Source: Lycorma delicatula (lineage: Eukaryota > Arthropoda > Insecta > Hemiptera > Fulgoridae). From it: a stretch of DNA of 64,000 bases. The number at the start of each line of letters is the position of its first letter. Positions within the stretch are counted from its first letter, which is position 1. The notes below the pieces were generated by a model. That model saw only the letters and a list, made by a program, of their open reading frames with translations, was not told the origin of the DNA and ran no database searches. Positions 20,989-33,046 of the stretch are shown here, piece after piece. The translations under genes were made by a program, and so were the position numbers. Location: NCBI RefSeq assembly GCF_047948215.1, contig NC_134465.1:48887946-48951945 (forward strand), in the 5' to 3' direction.

Positions 20989-22543
20989 CACAGACTGATA
21001 CTGATCAGCAAGGAAAAGGGAGAGCCATGTACATTGGTGTATCAACCTCTCTATGCTCAATATCGCAGGGAAATTACTAGAGAGTCTTCTGAAACTAAGA
21101 TTTGTAGTAGCAATCCAGAATGCAGAGGACCTCTCAAAGAGACAATATGAATTCAGAAGAGGCTGCTCAACCATTAACGTGATTGAAGAGGTAGTGAATG
21201 CAACCCTAGAGACACAGTGTGGCAACCAACATTCTAGGAAGTCAACCCACTTGGTTAGCTGGATGTTAAAAATGCCTTTAACTCGATCAGATGGACTAAT
21301 ATATGGAAGCTCTGGAAAAAACTTCAGAGTAACATAATACCTGCTATGAATGGTAGACAGCTACCTCAGTCAAAGAAAATTGGTGTACCAAATCATGGAG
21401 GGACCTTCTGGAAAAATATCACCTACAGAGGCCACACAAGGGTCAATACTGAGCCCAGATCTGTGGAATGTGGCGTATGATGGGATCCTCTGCATGAAAT
21501 CACTGGAAGATACATTCCTGATAGGATATGTGGATGATATAGCTGCTATAATAGTTGTATGGTATACAGAAGAAATTCAGATGAAACTGAACCAGATGAT
21601 GAGAGTAAAATTATGGATAGAAGAACATAGACTGCAAGTGGCTATGGAGAAGACAAAGATGATATAATCACCAGACGATGGATCCCAACTAACATTGAGC
21701 TAGATATTGGACAAGCAGGAAGGATCAAATGCATAGAAGCAGTTGAGTACCTGGGAGTCAGACTTGACACAAAGCTGATGTTGGAAATCAAATCAGGTGC
21801 ACCGCAACTAAAGCACCAAAGATATCAAGCTGCCTCATAGCAGATACTGGTGGACCCACACAGAGCAGAAGAAAATTACTAATGACCGTCACAGACTCCA
21901 TACTACTGTATGGTAACAAAACGTCAGCAGAGGTACTACAGAAGGAAACCTGTAGGACACACAAGACATCTGTGCAGAGGTGGGGAATGATGAGGGTTGC
22001 ATCATTTTCAGTTTTGAAACCAGCAACAATGTTAATAGCAGGAGCGATCCCAATTGACCTGCTGGCACTGGAGAGAAGAGAGGCCTATTTGAAGAGGACC
22101 AAAGCATCAGCTCAGGCAACTGACCAGGAATAGGCCATGAAGAACTGGCAAGAGTGATGGAATAATGAGAAGAGGGGCAGGCAGATGGACTGCCTGGATG
22201 GTGGGGGACCTGGGCAGATGGTACAACTGTCAGTTTGGCTGGGTAAACTACTATCTGATGCAGCTCCTATCCAGTAATTGATATTTTAATAAATATCTTT
22301 TTAAGATGGGTAAAACAAGTAATCCTGGGTCCTATGGCGATGCCAAAAAAGATGATGTGAAGAACACATCTCTTTTGAATGTGATAGATGAAGCACCATT
22401 AAAAATCAGTTGCAAGCTGATATTCGTGATGTAATGCCAAAAACTCTGGTGGAGAAGATGCTCAATAGCGAGAGTGTAATTGGCAGAAGATTGCAAGTTT
22501 CATAGAATCAATTCTTAGAAGAAAGAAAAAGGACCTGAATTGA
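20989..22543 (+). pseudogene. R1-clade-like LINE: RT through C-terminal domain, 5'-truncated and decayed
   Basis: Starts abruptly in RT motif territory (LILISKEKGEP), then after a frameshift MLNIAGKLLESLLKLRF, QYEFRRGCSTINVIEEVV (RT fingers), TEATQGSILSPDLWNVAYD, GYVDDIAAIIVV (catalytic YVDD), LQVAMEKTKMI, EYLGVRLDTKLMLEIKSG, and thumb/connection pieces (LLYGNKTSAEVL, VASFSVLKPATMLIAGAIPI). The C-terminal zinc-knuckle region is recognisable but broken (SFECDR), and the last frame ends FIESILRRKKKDLN then TGA at 22541. The clade is R1/Jockey-group by motif style. About eight disruptions are visible. Such elements reverse-transcribe their RNA at a nicked target. Confidence 0.78.
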
Positions 22544-23600
22544 TGAGGAACAGTTGAACCAGAACGAAATAAGTAAGCAAAAGCAGAAGGTGCATGAGAA
22601 GGCTCTAGATTTAGAGGCACCAAATTCTAGATTTCTAGATTTTCCCTAGTTTTTTTGGTTTTCTAGATTTCTAGGGGCACTAAACTGAAGTAAAGCAGTT
22701 AGTGGTTCTGGAGTTTATTAATTGTCTGTGAACAGTGGTTAGGTTTTTTAATGGATGGAAGTCCCAAACACTGGGGAACAACGTCAACAGTTCCCTGATA
22801 GTGCTAATGCATTTTTCCTACTACTAAAAAAAAAATATTATTCTTATAATCCTGTTTCACCTTTAATGGAAGTCTGGCTGAATATTTTGTTGTTCAGCTG
22901 ATATATTTCTGTGTACCACTCAGTTTAAGGGAAGAATAAGAGGTGAGGAACCTTGTACATGTTTTCAGATGGCTATTTAATTTAAAAAGAAAGTATTTTT
23001 GTTGTAGAATATATATTTAAACCACTCAACTCAAAATCAATAATCAGTAATTTATTTTTTCCACCTGGATAAAACTTTCCTGAATTTTGGAACAACTTTG
23101 AGGAAAGCAAGTTTGGGGAAGGCATCTGAAGCCTGGAAGTGAATTTATAGTTTCCTGTGAGTGGGTTTATTTGTCTTTCATTATGGTTCCTTTAACTGTA
23201 GATCATCCTTTCACACCACCCACCCTTTTTCTTATCCTTGATCCCTTTTCCCTCATTATCAGTTCCTATTCTCAGCATTCTCCAAACTGAGGAAGCTGGA
23301 ACCTGAGAATTCAGTGCCTCCTTGGAATATGGTAGGAGGAGCACCTTAAGATTGGCTCAGGATCTCTGTTTCCTGACTAGTGGCTGTACAATAGTCCTAA
23401 CAGCTAAAAAGCCTATCAGGGAAAATCAGATCTCCCAATTAAAAAAAACCAAAAACCAACAAGTGTATGTGAAGGATGCTGAGATTTGAAAACTCCTTAT
23501 GCAACCTTAGTGTGATACAAACGAGGATTACCTATGAGTGAACTCTGTTTTGTTCTTTTCGTTGACAGCTGTACAATAAGCCAATGATTGATCAGTTATC
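22544..23600 (+). other. Probable LINE 3' UTR and unexplained moderately GC-rich segment
   Basis: Directly after the LINE stop the base composition stays near 40% GC, well above the neighbourhood, down to about 23600. It contains TCTAGATTT short repeats at about 22625-22672 and sequences such as CCCAAACACTGGGG. It may be LINE 3' UTR for part of its length. The portion after 23090 has no recognisable content. Confidence 0.3.
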
Positions 23601-24661
23601 AGATAAAGTAAGGTACCTAATTCTCTCTAATAATATAAAAAAGATCTTATTTTTTGTTAAAGGCTATTTTTTTAAGTTTTCCACAGTTAGCTTGGACCTA
23701 GTCTGATTGTCCAAAAACTAGATTAAGAGAGGTTTATAAAGTACATCTTTTCAGGTAAAAGCCAGGATCTAGAATTTTTAAGAATTCATTAATTTTAATA
23801 TATACTATTTTTTTTAATTAATGCATTTTTTTATTCTTTCTCTTGTAACTGCTAGTCCAAGACCAGTTACAGCTACCTGATTGATTTTTTATGGTAAAAA
23901 ATAAATTTTGTGTGCGTGGAAAAAATGTCATGATTGACTGAATAAAATACCACTCTGCCAAAGAGGTTGGTGAAGTTGATTACCTCCAGTATTTATTTAT
24001 TATTTTTTTGATAATACAATATGTACAAAGTAATATAAAATAACATACATATGAAAAGCAGTTAATCATACACACTATCATAACTCCAGTAACATATGTG
24101 ATAATTGATGGTTTGGTATTACTGAACAAAGATCTTTGACAAGAGGATGATCGAGTTATAAAACCATAAAAAATTATAAATCGTGAAGTTTAATTTATTA
24201 ACAAATCTAATTTTAAAAAATAATTATAATAAAAAATTTTCATTTCACAAAATACAATTATCACTGAAATAGACCACGAGTAACTTTTAAAAAATAATAT
24301 ATTAATTTAAAAAAGTTCAACAATAATTATTTAATCTAGCCAAAATATATAAGGTTATAATACTACATGTAATAGATAAAAGAAACGATATTAAATCATT
24401 GTTGGTAAATAATATTAATAAATAAGATAACAGCAAAATAATATTTTTTACGACTAAACTTCTTTCTAGTACACATAATTAATTACACTATTTTATAAAT
24501 ATGGGTTAAAAAATACAATTAATAATACAATATATTATATATATAATATTTACGACTGGAATGATTCCTACAGATAATATATAATGTACAATAAAAACAA
24601 GCAAAAAATATTTTAAACACATTATTACGCTGTGTACATATATATATAAGTATGTAAAGAT

Positions 24662-24663
<2 letters not shown>

Positions 24664-24692
<29 letters not shown>
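24664..24692. repeat. (TA)n microsatellite
   Basis: Uninterrupted TA dinucleotides, 29 bp. Confidence 0.9.
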
Positions 24693-24696
<4 letters not shown>

Positions 24697-26625
24697 TGAA
24701 CAAAAAAAATAATAATAAAACAAATCTATTTTACAATAATTTATTACAACATAATTTTTTTTTTACATATATAAAATCAAACAAAATAAGATCCACTTTT
24801 GTACTGATATACATGTTAACTATATGTATAATTATAAACAAGTCAACTTAATTCTAGGTAATTAATAACTACATTAAACTATTTTAATACAATTATTATT
24901 ATTTTATATATATCTAAATATATAATTAAACTTAAAATATTCATTCAAAAATAATTTTTCATTGTGGAGTTTTTTTGAGAATTATCCTTTTCTTTCTGTT
25001 TGTAGGGTGTACTGTCTATAATCTATCCATTTCTACATATAAAAGATATCAAATTATTTAATTTTATAAATTTATCATTTTTATGATAAAAATTAATGCA
25101 TTAATTTTATTTTCCAAACAAAATCAATATTGATTTAAAAATAAAACCCAACATTTTTAAGTTGTTATTCCTTTGATGCCAATTACAGATCAACTAATTT
25201 CAATGTATATATACTTTATAATCAGGTTTGCTTATAAAAATAATTTGCATTAAGTTTTATATTAAAAATGAATGAAGGTAGTATGTTAGACAGGATTTTT
25301 ACCAACATTGATTCAATATTTTGAAACATTTTTGACACAAAGTAATCAGAATGTTAGTAAGTAATAAGCTAATTAGTTGAGTACCTATACGCAGAATAAA
25401 GGACATCTTTATATCATACAAAAGGTGCAAGTTAACATGTAGACTCCATAAGATGGAATGTGTCACTCCATTATTACTTATCACAAATTTAAAAAAAAGT
25501 AAACATCTTAAAACATAAAAATACATGTAAAAAAATGCTATGACATATGTTTTCAATATACATCTAACAAAATAGTATTTAATCTCACTGAATATAGTAA
25601 ATAATTTGGGAATCATCAACTTAAAACACATTTAAATCTGAATTTTTTTTTATTTGAAAAAAAAAATTAGACAAGAAATCTTTTTGTTCACAGTTGAAGT
25701 TATTCTGGGGAACAAATGTTTTACCAAGAAGTAGAAACACGAACCTGTTGGTACATCCTTTATTTATGTCAGATAGTATATGAAGAGATCATCTCCTTCA
25801 CACTTCATGTAATTCAACAGAAAACACTATATCTTTAATTAATTTGATTTGTGAAAATTATATTCTTATTGCAGTCAGATCATCTATGTTTCAAATGTTA
25901 GATTTTAATTAATTTCAACTGGATATGAATTACTGACTTTGGGAATGAAAACAGTACTCTTCCACTGATCTACATGAATATCAATAGTTCAAAATAATTA
26001 AAATCTATTCAATATAAATGATCCTTAATAATATAACCACATATATATATAGAACATGACTTTGAATTTTATTGAGGTATTAATATAAGTTTTTATAATT
26101 AGAGTATGAATTAACTAATAAATTTAAAAAATAAATCAGAGCACATACATTAATTACAGATTAATCGGAATATGGGAATTTTAAGTTTCTTTTTGAGTCA
26201 TTGCTACATTAATTAACCATATACATTCTCTATTTCTCAGAGTAATTTAAAGTTTTTTGTTTATCTATTAATAGACATAAATTATAAGTAATGTTATGTG
26301 AAATTTATTTAATTTTTTTTTTTTTTTTTTTATAAATCATATTTTGTTTAATTAGTCTAGTGCATACATACAAAACAATGGATGTAATTCCAAGTATGTA
26401 TCCTTGGCAAGATAATAAATTATCCTGATGGCAGGATCATTTTCTTTATCACCCTTACCTTAGATCTCTTCTTTCTGATTATCAGTTATGTGGGTGTAGT
26501 TCTGACCCTATTTTAGTCTCAACGCTTAGAATGCTTAGGATCAGATGAACCAACCTAACTTGTTCCAAAAAATGAAACTAACTTGAAACGTTCCAAAATT
26601 AAACTAACTTGTTTCAATAGTTCAA

Positions 26626-26649
26626 TAGTTAAAAACTAGTTTTTAACTA
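26626..26649. repeat. 24-bp perfect palindrome
   Basis: TAGTTAAAAACT followed by its exact reverse complement. Isolated; no element ends around it. Confidence 0.85.
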
Positions 26650-27484
26650 ACAAAAATCCAGAATTAAACCTAGACTAAAAGCTATGGCTTTAAATTACAG
26701 AATTGGCAGACAATATAACAACTATTTGATCCAGTCGGACAGAAAACTTATTGTCAAGCAAAAAGCAGCTCTTAATACCAGTAATAAGTAAAAAGGCTCA
26801 GGTGAGTCAAAGCACAAGCGAATTGCAATAAAGAAAACTGTGGTACAATAGTATGTTTTAATTAATTATATTTTTTTATTAATAAAAAAAGAGCCACATG
26901 TATTGTAAAAGTATCAAATAAATAAATGTTACTTACTAAATGATCTGTTTAACACGCTGAAAAGAATTGTTTTGGGTTTGTTTTAAATTTGAAGTTACAG
27001 ATTTGTTAACGTCAAAGGATGGTATTTTTTAAAAGCAGTGAATAAATTACAATTCTGTAGGTAAAGGTTGTACAAAAATTCAACAACTATTTTTACAAGG
27101 ACACAAAATATTCCAACAAAATTTAGATCACACCATATTGGCAAAAAATTAAAAAAAAAAATTTGATAAGAATAAAACATTTATCTTTAATATTAAACTA
27201 ATTGAAAATTTTAGGTAGTTGTGAAAAGAGTGATAAAAAATTAATTATATCCAAAACTCTGAGCCAATCAGTAATACATGTATTGTAAAGAAATAAAAAA
27301 AATGTGTAGTGTGCTCAATGAAACTAAACCGTATCACATGTGTGGTCAAATTAGCTTTTAGATATCTACAAATTGTAAAGGTCTACAAATTATATTATAT
27401 TATAATATAATTCAAATTAAATTTAAATCCAAATATTAATTTTGGTATTTAAAGATTAAATTACGTTACAACATAATTTTTTAA

Positions 27485-27686
27485 GCATTCACTTACAACA
27501 TAATGTTCCACAATCCTTGGAATACTTCAGGGATAAATATTTTCAAAATAAAAGTTGCTAATATAAAATAACGTGCCAAAAACATGTTTAATATAATGGT
27601 TTCTACACATTATTTAAGTTAAGTGATGCTATGTATATTTTTCATTCAGTTACGAAATACTAATTCTATTTTAAGTTAATAGTTAA
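27485..27686 (+). repeat. Near-identical direct duplication, copy 1
   Basis: GCATTCACTTACAACATAAT to AAGTTAATAGTTAAT. Copy 2 is at 28968-29143, same strand. Outside one deletion in copy 2 the two differ at only a few positions (for example GCTATG/GCTGTG, TTCAG/TTTAG). Confidence 0.85.
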
Positions 27687-28211
27687 TTATGTTTGGTGCA
27701 AATACAATTAATATTAGTAATGTTTTTTAATGACAAAAGAAATTGGAAAATCTATTAAGACTTATTGTACAATAATAAGCACACATAGAAAGGCTCCTTA
27801 AAATTGATTTTTTCATTTCAAAATTATTCTCGTGTTCTATAAAGTAAAAACTTAAATATTTACAATGATTTAGGTTAATAATTGTAAAAAAATGTTAAAA
27901 CCAGAGTTTGATTTTAAAAAAAATATTGTCATGAACAATAATTAAAATATCAGATATATGAGAATCTAGGTTGTTTTTTAGTAAAATATATTTATTAATA
28001 TAAAAAGGAAACATTTTTTAATGGATAATTTGCCAGGTGTTATTAATATATATATATATAATTACTGTTACTTTAGTATTGCAAACACAAACATACTAAC
28101 TAAGAGACAAACTACTTCCAAAAATGACAAAACTTTAAAAAAAAACAAGTATCCATCCATCCATCCACATTGCGTAAAATAAGGAATGAAATTTTTTCTT
28201 ATTTTTTTTCA

Positions 28212-28367
28212 CTAAACTGAATATACTATAGCATTTTTGTAAGTCAAGTCATCAAAAATTAGGTTGGAATTCACACTACTGGTACTTTTAGCATGATAAT
28301 CATCAATACTTTCAGAGAAATCACTTAGACTGGTTACTCTTACAACATGGATGCTTTTTATATGAAG
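28212..28367 (-). CDS. Candidate terminal exon of an unidentified minus-strand gene
   Basis: A long pyrimidine tract ending TTTATAG abuts a phase-0 open frame of 51 codons and a TAG (28212-28214). The translation (HIKSIHVVRVTSLSDFSES, DDYHAKSTSSVNSN, LIFDDLTYKNAIVYSV) is Ser/Asp-rich and uses mixed codons, unlike the low-complexity Lys/Asn/Ile/Phe frames around it. No family is recognised and no partner exon was found, so this rests on the acceptor plus an unusually long stop-free stretch for DNA of this AT content. Confidence 0.33.
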   Translation of the reverse strand, partial: LHIKSIHVVRVTSLSDFSESIDDYHAKSTSSVNSNLIFDDLTYKNAIVYSV

Positions 28368-28967
28368 CTATAAAAAAAAAAATATTGGGATGTATAATGT
28401 AATATAAAATTAATAAAATCATGTTTTTATTACTTTATGACGTAGTATATCGTTCTTGTATTACATATTGAATTGTATTAATTAATATTAAGTACTGTTA
28501 TTAATAACAGTATATGAAAGTAAATAAATATCCATTTGACTCCCCAACTGAAAAATTATGTTTGATGTATCTATAAATAAGGCTTAAAATTATTTTTATT
28601 TTTTTTTAATCACTAACTTTTATTACACATATTACGTGGATGTAATTATTATAAATTAATTTTTAATTACGATACTGATCATTTTTATGGAATAATTAAT
28701 TTAATTATAAATGCCATTTCAGTCTACTGTTTTTTAAATATATTTTTAATTATTATATATTATAATGATCAACTACATAATGAACAGTCTTTACCTTAAT
28801 ATGTAAAAATTGTTTGATAAAATAGTAATAAATTAATTGAATTATGTTTCATTTGCCCATTTATAAATGTAATAATATAATCAGCATATGAAAATGTTTT
28901 AATATAAAATATAACATAATTGTAATATTAGTACAGAAATTTGAGTCTCGGGCAAGATGGTAAATTG

Positions 28968-29143
28968 CATTCACTTACAACATAATGTTCCACAATCCTT
29001 GGAATACTTCAGGCTAATTAAAAATAACGTGCCAAAAACATGTTTAATATACTGGTTTCTACACATTATTTAAGTTAAGTGATGCTGTGTATATTTTTCA
29101 TTTAGTTACGAAATACTAATTCTATTTTAAGTTAATAGTTAAT
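28968..29143 (+). repeat. Near-identical direct duplication, copy 2
   Basis: As copy 1 (27485-27686), but lacking about 26 bp after CTTCAGG. No inverted repeats, poly(A) or coding capacity, and no clear flanking duplication. Confidence 0.85.
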
Positions 29144-29249
29144 GTCTTAAAAAATAATTCAAACCAAGACATAATAATAAAAGTTCATTTTAAAGAAAAG
29201 TATTTTAGAATATGATTTAAAAAATAATACAAAATGATATTATTTACTT

Positions 29250-29400
29250 CAATCTCTGTGATAAAGCGATAGCACTCTATCTATCAAGATATCCCAATTT
29301 GAACCCTAGTGAGGCATAGTATTTTCTGCATTACATTTATTCTTTTTTGTTGATTTTTGGGAAGATATTCCAATTATAAATAAGTGACTAAATCCAACCT
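29250..29400 (+). mobile_element. tRNA-derived SINE, family A
   Basis: CAATCTCTGTGATAAAGCGA, TAGCACTC (A-box side) and CAATTTGAACCCT (B-box, 29294-29306), then AGTGAGGCATAGTATTTTC. Same layout and tail wording as the other family A copies. Confidence 0.55.
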
Positions 29401-30831
29401 AACTAATTCCATAAGGAAAATGGGCAAAAGATAAAAAATACAGAGAAATATTTAATTTATTTAAATAATAGATAGATCTTATACAAGATAAAGTAATAAG
29501 AAAATAATGTGATGAAAATAAATGGATTTACTTTTAAGTTTTTATACAGGAGCACATGCACAATTGTATAAATACATCAAAAGGAAAACTTTTCTCTTGT
29601 AATGATTGCAGCATAGTAACGTTATTTTTTTACAATTTAAGTTGAAATTTATGATTCTACTCCTAACATATTACAGATTTATTAAAATTGCTAATTTAAG
29701 TTTGATTTAGGGTTTTAATATATTAAGTACTGAAAATGACCTTACAACACGTAGAACATCTCAAGGAATACCATATCAGAGCTGAAGTGTGAAGAAATAT
29801 ATAATGCCAGTGACCAAAGCCACATTCAGTAAACCACTTCCTATAGACCATCTTCTGTGTGCAGTTTACTACAAGCTGTTTTTTAATAGCTAATTTTGTT
29901 GACGGCTAAAGCAATCAATATCCTTTTTATTTTTTTTTAATTTCCATTAGTAATTACGTAGTCTTTAAAAAAAGAATATGTAAAATCTTCTTAAAATAAA
30001 ACTCAATAATAAGTAATGGAAAAAAATCTTTCAACATATATAAAGAATTGTTTGCATTTCAGACAGTTTTGTCAGAATAACTTCAAATTTATACTGAATT
30101 TTAACTAATAGAACGCTTGTGTCACACAACAAATAACATAAAAGATTACTAACAGGCACAGGTGTATGTTGTGTAATAAAGATATCTATTAACAAATTAG
30201 ACTATATAAGAAAAGAGTGTGCGGTGAAAAAAAAAAAAAAAACTAAAATAAACATCAAGAACAAACGGCTAAAACATTCCAAAAATGGTGAAATATTACA
30301 AATCAATTGCTTGATAATAACTAGGAATCTAAAGAGATGTAGAGATGATTTAATTGAGATCAGAATAGGTAAATTGCTGTTTTGGAATGAAGAAGAAAAA
30401 ATAAATCATTATCCCATTTTTGTTTTGTAAAATATTTTACGTGATTACACAGTACATTTATTTTTTTTAAAACATAAGAAAAAGTCAAAAGATTTATTTT
30501 CTAAATCATATTTTTGCCTACTAATCCACTGAAAATAAAATTATGTAAATCAGTTTGAAGGTTTAAATTATAATTTTGTTCTAGAACGAAGTATGTTTGA
30601 GAAAATAAACTGGAAGGAAAGAATGAATAATTTTAAGATTTTTAAAAAGCAATAATTGACAAGAAACCATTTCAAGATACAAGAAAATAAAAAATTTAAC
30701 TATAAATTAGGTGTGATGATAATAATATAACTTATGTGACAATACAGCAGACTAGACAGTCACTAATGAAAACAGCTTAGTCATTCTTAAAAATAACACT
30801 TTCCATGCCATGGTAATTAAGAAACGTGAGC
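29401..30831. other. AT-rich sequence without recognisable genes
   Basis: A Lys/Asn/Ile-rich frame at 30224-30430 starts in a poly(A) run and is not gene-like. Confidence 0.5.
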
Positions 30832-30986
30832 CCCAACCTATGTGGCTGTGTAGGTAGCGTCTCAAAATTTCATGCGAAGTTCCAAGCTTCAAATCTCAGT
30901 CAGGCATGGCATCTTGTCATATACTATCAATTTCCATGAGACTAATGACCATACTTCTGATGCCTGCTTTTTTGTAACAAAAAAAA
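30832..30986 (+). mobile_element. tRNA-derived SINE, family A
   Basis: CAACCTATGTGGCTGTGTAG, GTAGCGTCTC (A-box side), CCAAGCTTCAAATCTCAGTC (mutated B-box) and CAGGCATGGCATCTTGTCA tail. The tail matches the family A pattern. Confidence 0.55.
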
Positions 30987-31122
30987 AGAGAAATTAAGTA
31001 ATCTCTCATTGCTTTTTTTGTTGTGCCAAATTATTGCTATATACCAAGTTTGTCTAGATATTATCCTTTATATTATTCTTTATTCCGTTCAGTACAAGGA
31101 CTGGGTAGCTGTATATTAAACA

Positions 31123-32736
31123 CTAGCCGTGGCCCGCGACTTCGTCCGCGTGGGATTTATTCACTCGTTACAAATAGTACTTCATTGTGAAAATTGATTC
31201 GCAAAAATTAACGACTATATGATACATAGCTGAAACCCGGGACTTCCGCGTCGGAATCACTTAATTTATTGAATATAGCTGCCCGGTCCGGCTTCGCACG
31301 GTTGGTGTACCCATTTAAAAAAATACGATATTTGTTGCAGTCTTTCAGGGTTTTGGGCCACTTGTTCAGCCGTTTCTGCGGTAAAATACACCCTTTGGCC
31401 GTTTTCTAAGTGGACGGCTAACTGCAAGACTGTAGGATGTCGCTCGTGAATGGGAAATTCTAAAATTCGCCAAACAGCTTCGGATGTACTTATGTACCGG
31501 CCATTTACATAGTTTTCCACTTCATCGTTTGGGTTTTTGACGCTAAAAGTAGCTTGGTCAGATCCTTTATTGATATATTTACAAATGTATTTGATGGCTT
31601 GAACTGAGTGGCAGTACTCGGTATTTATGTGCGCGTTAAACATCCTACACAATAATGGAGAATAAGGGACAATCCACCTATTATCTATATAGAAAGTGCT
31701 TCCTCTGATATTTAGCGTAGCGCTCTGGCCTCCATTTTCGGCGTCACGACGACGATAAACTGGATATCCGTCCTCTCCGGTTTGGGTATCGTTGACGAAA
31801 CGTCGAGGGTACTTTTTTGTGCAGATACCGTTTTTCATACATGGTGCTGTTAAGTTATGCTCTCCGTATGGACCGTGCACCATATTTTTAGTCACGATAT
31901 CGTACAATATCGTGTCGTTTTGTTGGTTAGGCAGTTCCGCAACTATGACACTATCAATTTCGTCTGGCTGGATTTTTCTTTCTAGCCAAAACAGCAAATG
32001 ACAGTGAGGTAACCCCCGCTTCTGCCACTCCACACTTGCCATGTAACATTTGACTTTGCCGAATATTTCATCTTTTGTGAATAATTTTATGAATTTTTTC
32101 ATCTTTAAATGAAATACCCTTGAAATTATTTTTATTGCCCTAGCCTGTAAACTATTTCTAGAAAGTTGAGATCTTAATTTTTTGGGCATTTTGAAATGAT
32201 AAAAAAACTAAATACTACATCAACTAATACTTAATTACTTGCTTACATGTTGAACAGGAATTAGCCTGTATATGAAGTGGTGATTAAAAAATTATAAAAA
32301 ATTCAAAATATTTTCAAGGAAAAATATTCGATATCGCACACAACCGCTGCGTAGGAAGCCGACCGCGCGAATGAGCCGCGTGGCACTTTATTTTGTGACA
32401 TTGACATCCCTCCCGCACCGCAGTGACGCTTAGATCACATGCTGCTGGCTAGCTAGCCGAGCGGGGTGTGGGCGCGGCGAGGAAGCAGTGGCAGGCGGTG
32501 GTGGGGACGCGAGCGTCAAGAGAGACATGACGACGACGGACAGTTGCTAGTTACTGAATTACAAAGATAGAAAAATTAAAATATGTTGCTTAAATAACGC
32601 TGTAAAAAGTAGCCTATGTTCATCAGGGATAATGTCGGCTTCTAATGGAAAAAGAATTTTTCAAATCGGTCCAGTAGTTTCGGAGCCTATTCAATACAAA
32701 CAAACAAATCTTTCCTCTTTATAATATTAGTGTAGA
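31123..32736 (-). mobile_element. Helitron, 1614 bp, minus orientation, truncated Rep
   Basis: Read on the minus strand, the element starts TCTACACTAATATTATAAAG (from 32736) after a host A. It ends with the bulged hairpin CGCGGACGAAGTCGCG, then GGCCACGG and CTAG (31123-31126) before a host T. 5'-TC, CTRR-3', a terminal hairpin and insertion between A and T are the diagnostic Helitron features. Between the ends are a GC-rich block (about 32340-32535), an incomplete Rep ORF, and an internal second Helitron-3'-end-like sequence at about 31278-31305. The helicase is missing, so the element is non-autonomous. Confidence 0.85.
31266..32189 (-). CDS. Helitron Rep-like protein fragment (Helitron_like_N, HUH endonuclease)
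   Basis: 307 codons, the longest intact ORF in the window. Residues about 70-80 carry the HUH-type metal site, GLPHCHLLFWLERK. A later segment HSVQAIKYICKYINKG carries the two tyrosines of the rolling-circle nuclease (Y-x3-Y context). Family-typical blocks MVHGPYGEHN, APCMKNGICTKKYPRRF, YRRRDAENGG, YISTSEAVWRILEF and HERHPTVLQLAVHL are all present. In full elements this protein (Rep plus Pif1-like helicase, over 1000 residues) nicks and rolls the element. Here the region before VFHLKMKK does not match, and the last dozen codons (CEAGPGSYIQ) read into Helitron 3'-terminal sequence. The helicase has thus been deleted and the ORF fused to an end sequence. The frame is fully open, implying a fairly young copy. 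Not likely active alone. Confidence 0.85.
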   Translation of the reverse strand: MPKKLRSQLSRNSLQARAIKIISRVFHLKMKKFIKLFTKDEIFGKVKCYMASVEWQKRGLPHCHLLFWLERKIQPDEIDSVIVAELPNQQNDTILYDIVTKNMVHGPYGEHNLTAPCMKNGICTKKYPRRFVNDTQTGEDGYPVYRRRDAENGGQSATLNIRGSTFYIDNRWIVPYSPLLCRMFNAHINTEYCHSVQAIKYICKYINKGSDQATFSVKNPNDEVENYVNGRYISTSEAVWRILEFPIHERHPTVLQLAVHLENGQRVYFTAETAEQVAQNPERLQQISYFFKWVHQPCEAGPGSYIQ

Positions 32737-33046
32737 TCATTAACTCAAAGTATGCACATGATCTTCTGATGCTTTACATCTATAAAAAAATAAATATCAT
32801 AAACCAACAAATTAGGTGAACCTCTTACTGAGGGAACCAGGGTACTATGTACATTTTCTTTAATTAGTGAGAGAAAAACTCTACTGTACATATAATGCGA
32901 ATGAATAGAAAATGAGCAAAAAAATCTTACTATTCTTAATGAACTTAAACACAAAATATTTTCAGAAGTAGCAAATATCAAAACCTAAAAAAAACTACTT
33001 AAAAATACAGACTTGAAACTTGAATAATAGCTGCTCTAATAACATT

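Larger units (their letters stand above)
23601..27484. other. AT-rich sequence without recognisable genes
   Basis: Contains the TA microsatellite (24664), the palindrome (26626), a T-run (26311-26331) and a 42-codon plus-strand frame at about 26660-26790 ending in TAA followed by CTCAGGTGAGT. No family recognised. Confidence 0.45.

Noticed and set aside
20938..21225. Minus-strand frame of 95 codons
   Set aside because: It is antisense to the R1-type LINE reverse transcriptase, which carries the recognisable motifs on the plus strand.
25660..25800. Plus-strand acceptor-like TTTTTGTTCACAG followed by a 30-codon frame
   Set aside because: Two frames are open for short distances, no donor or homology; compatible with chance.
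31792..32001. Plus-strand 69-codon frame
   Set aside because: Shadow of the Helitron Rep ORF on the minus strand.
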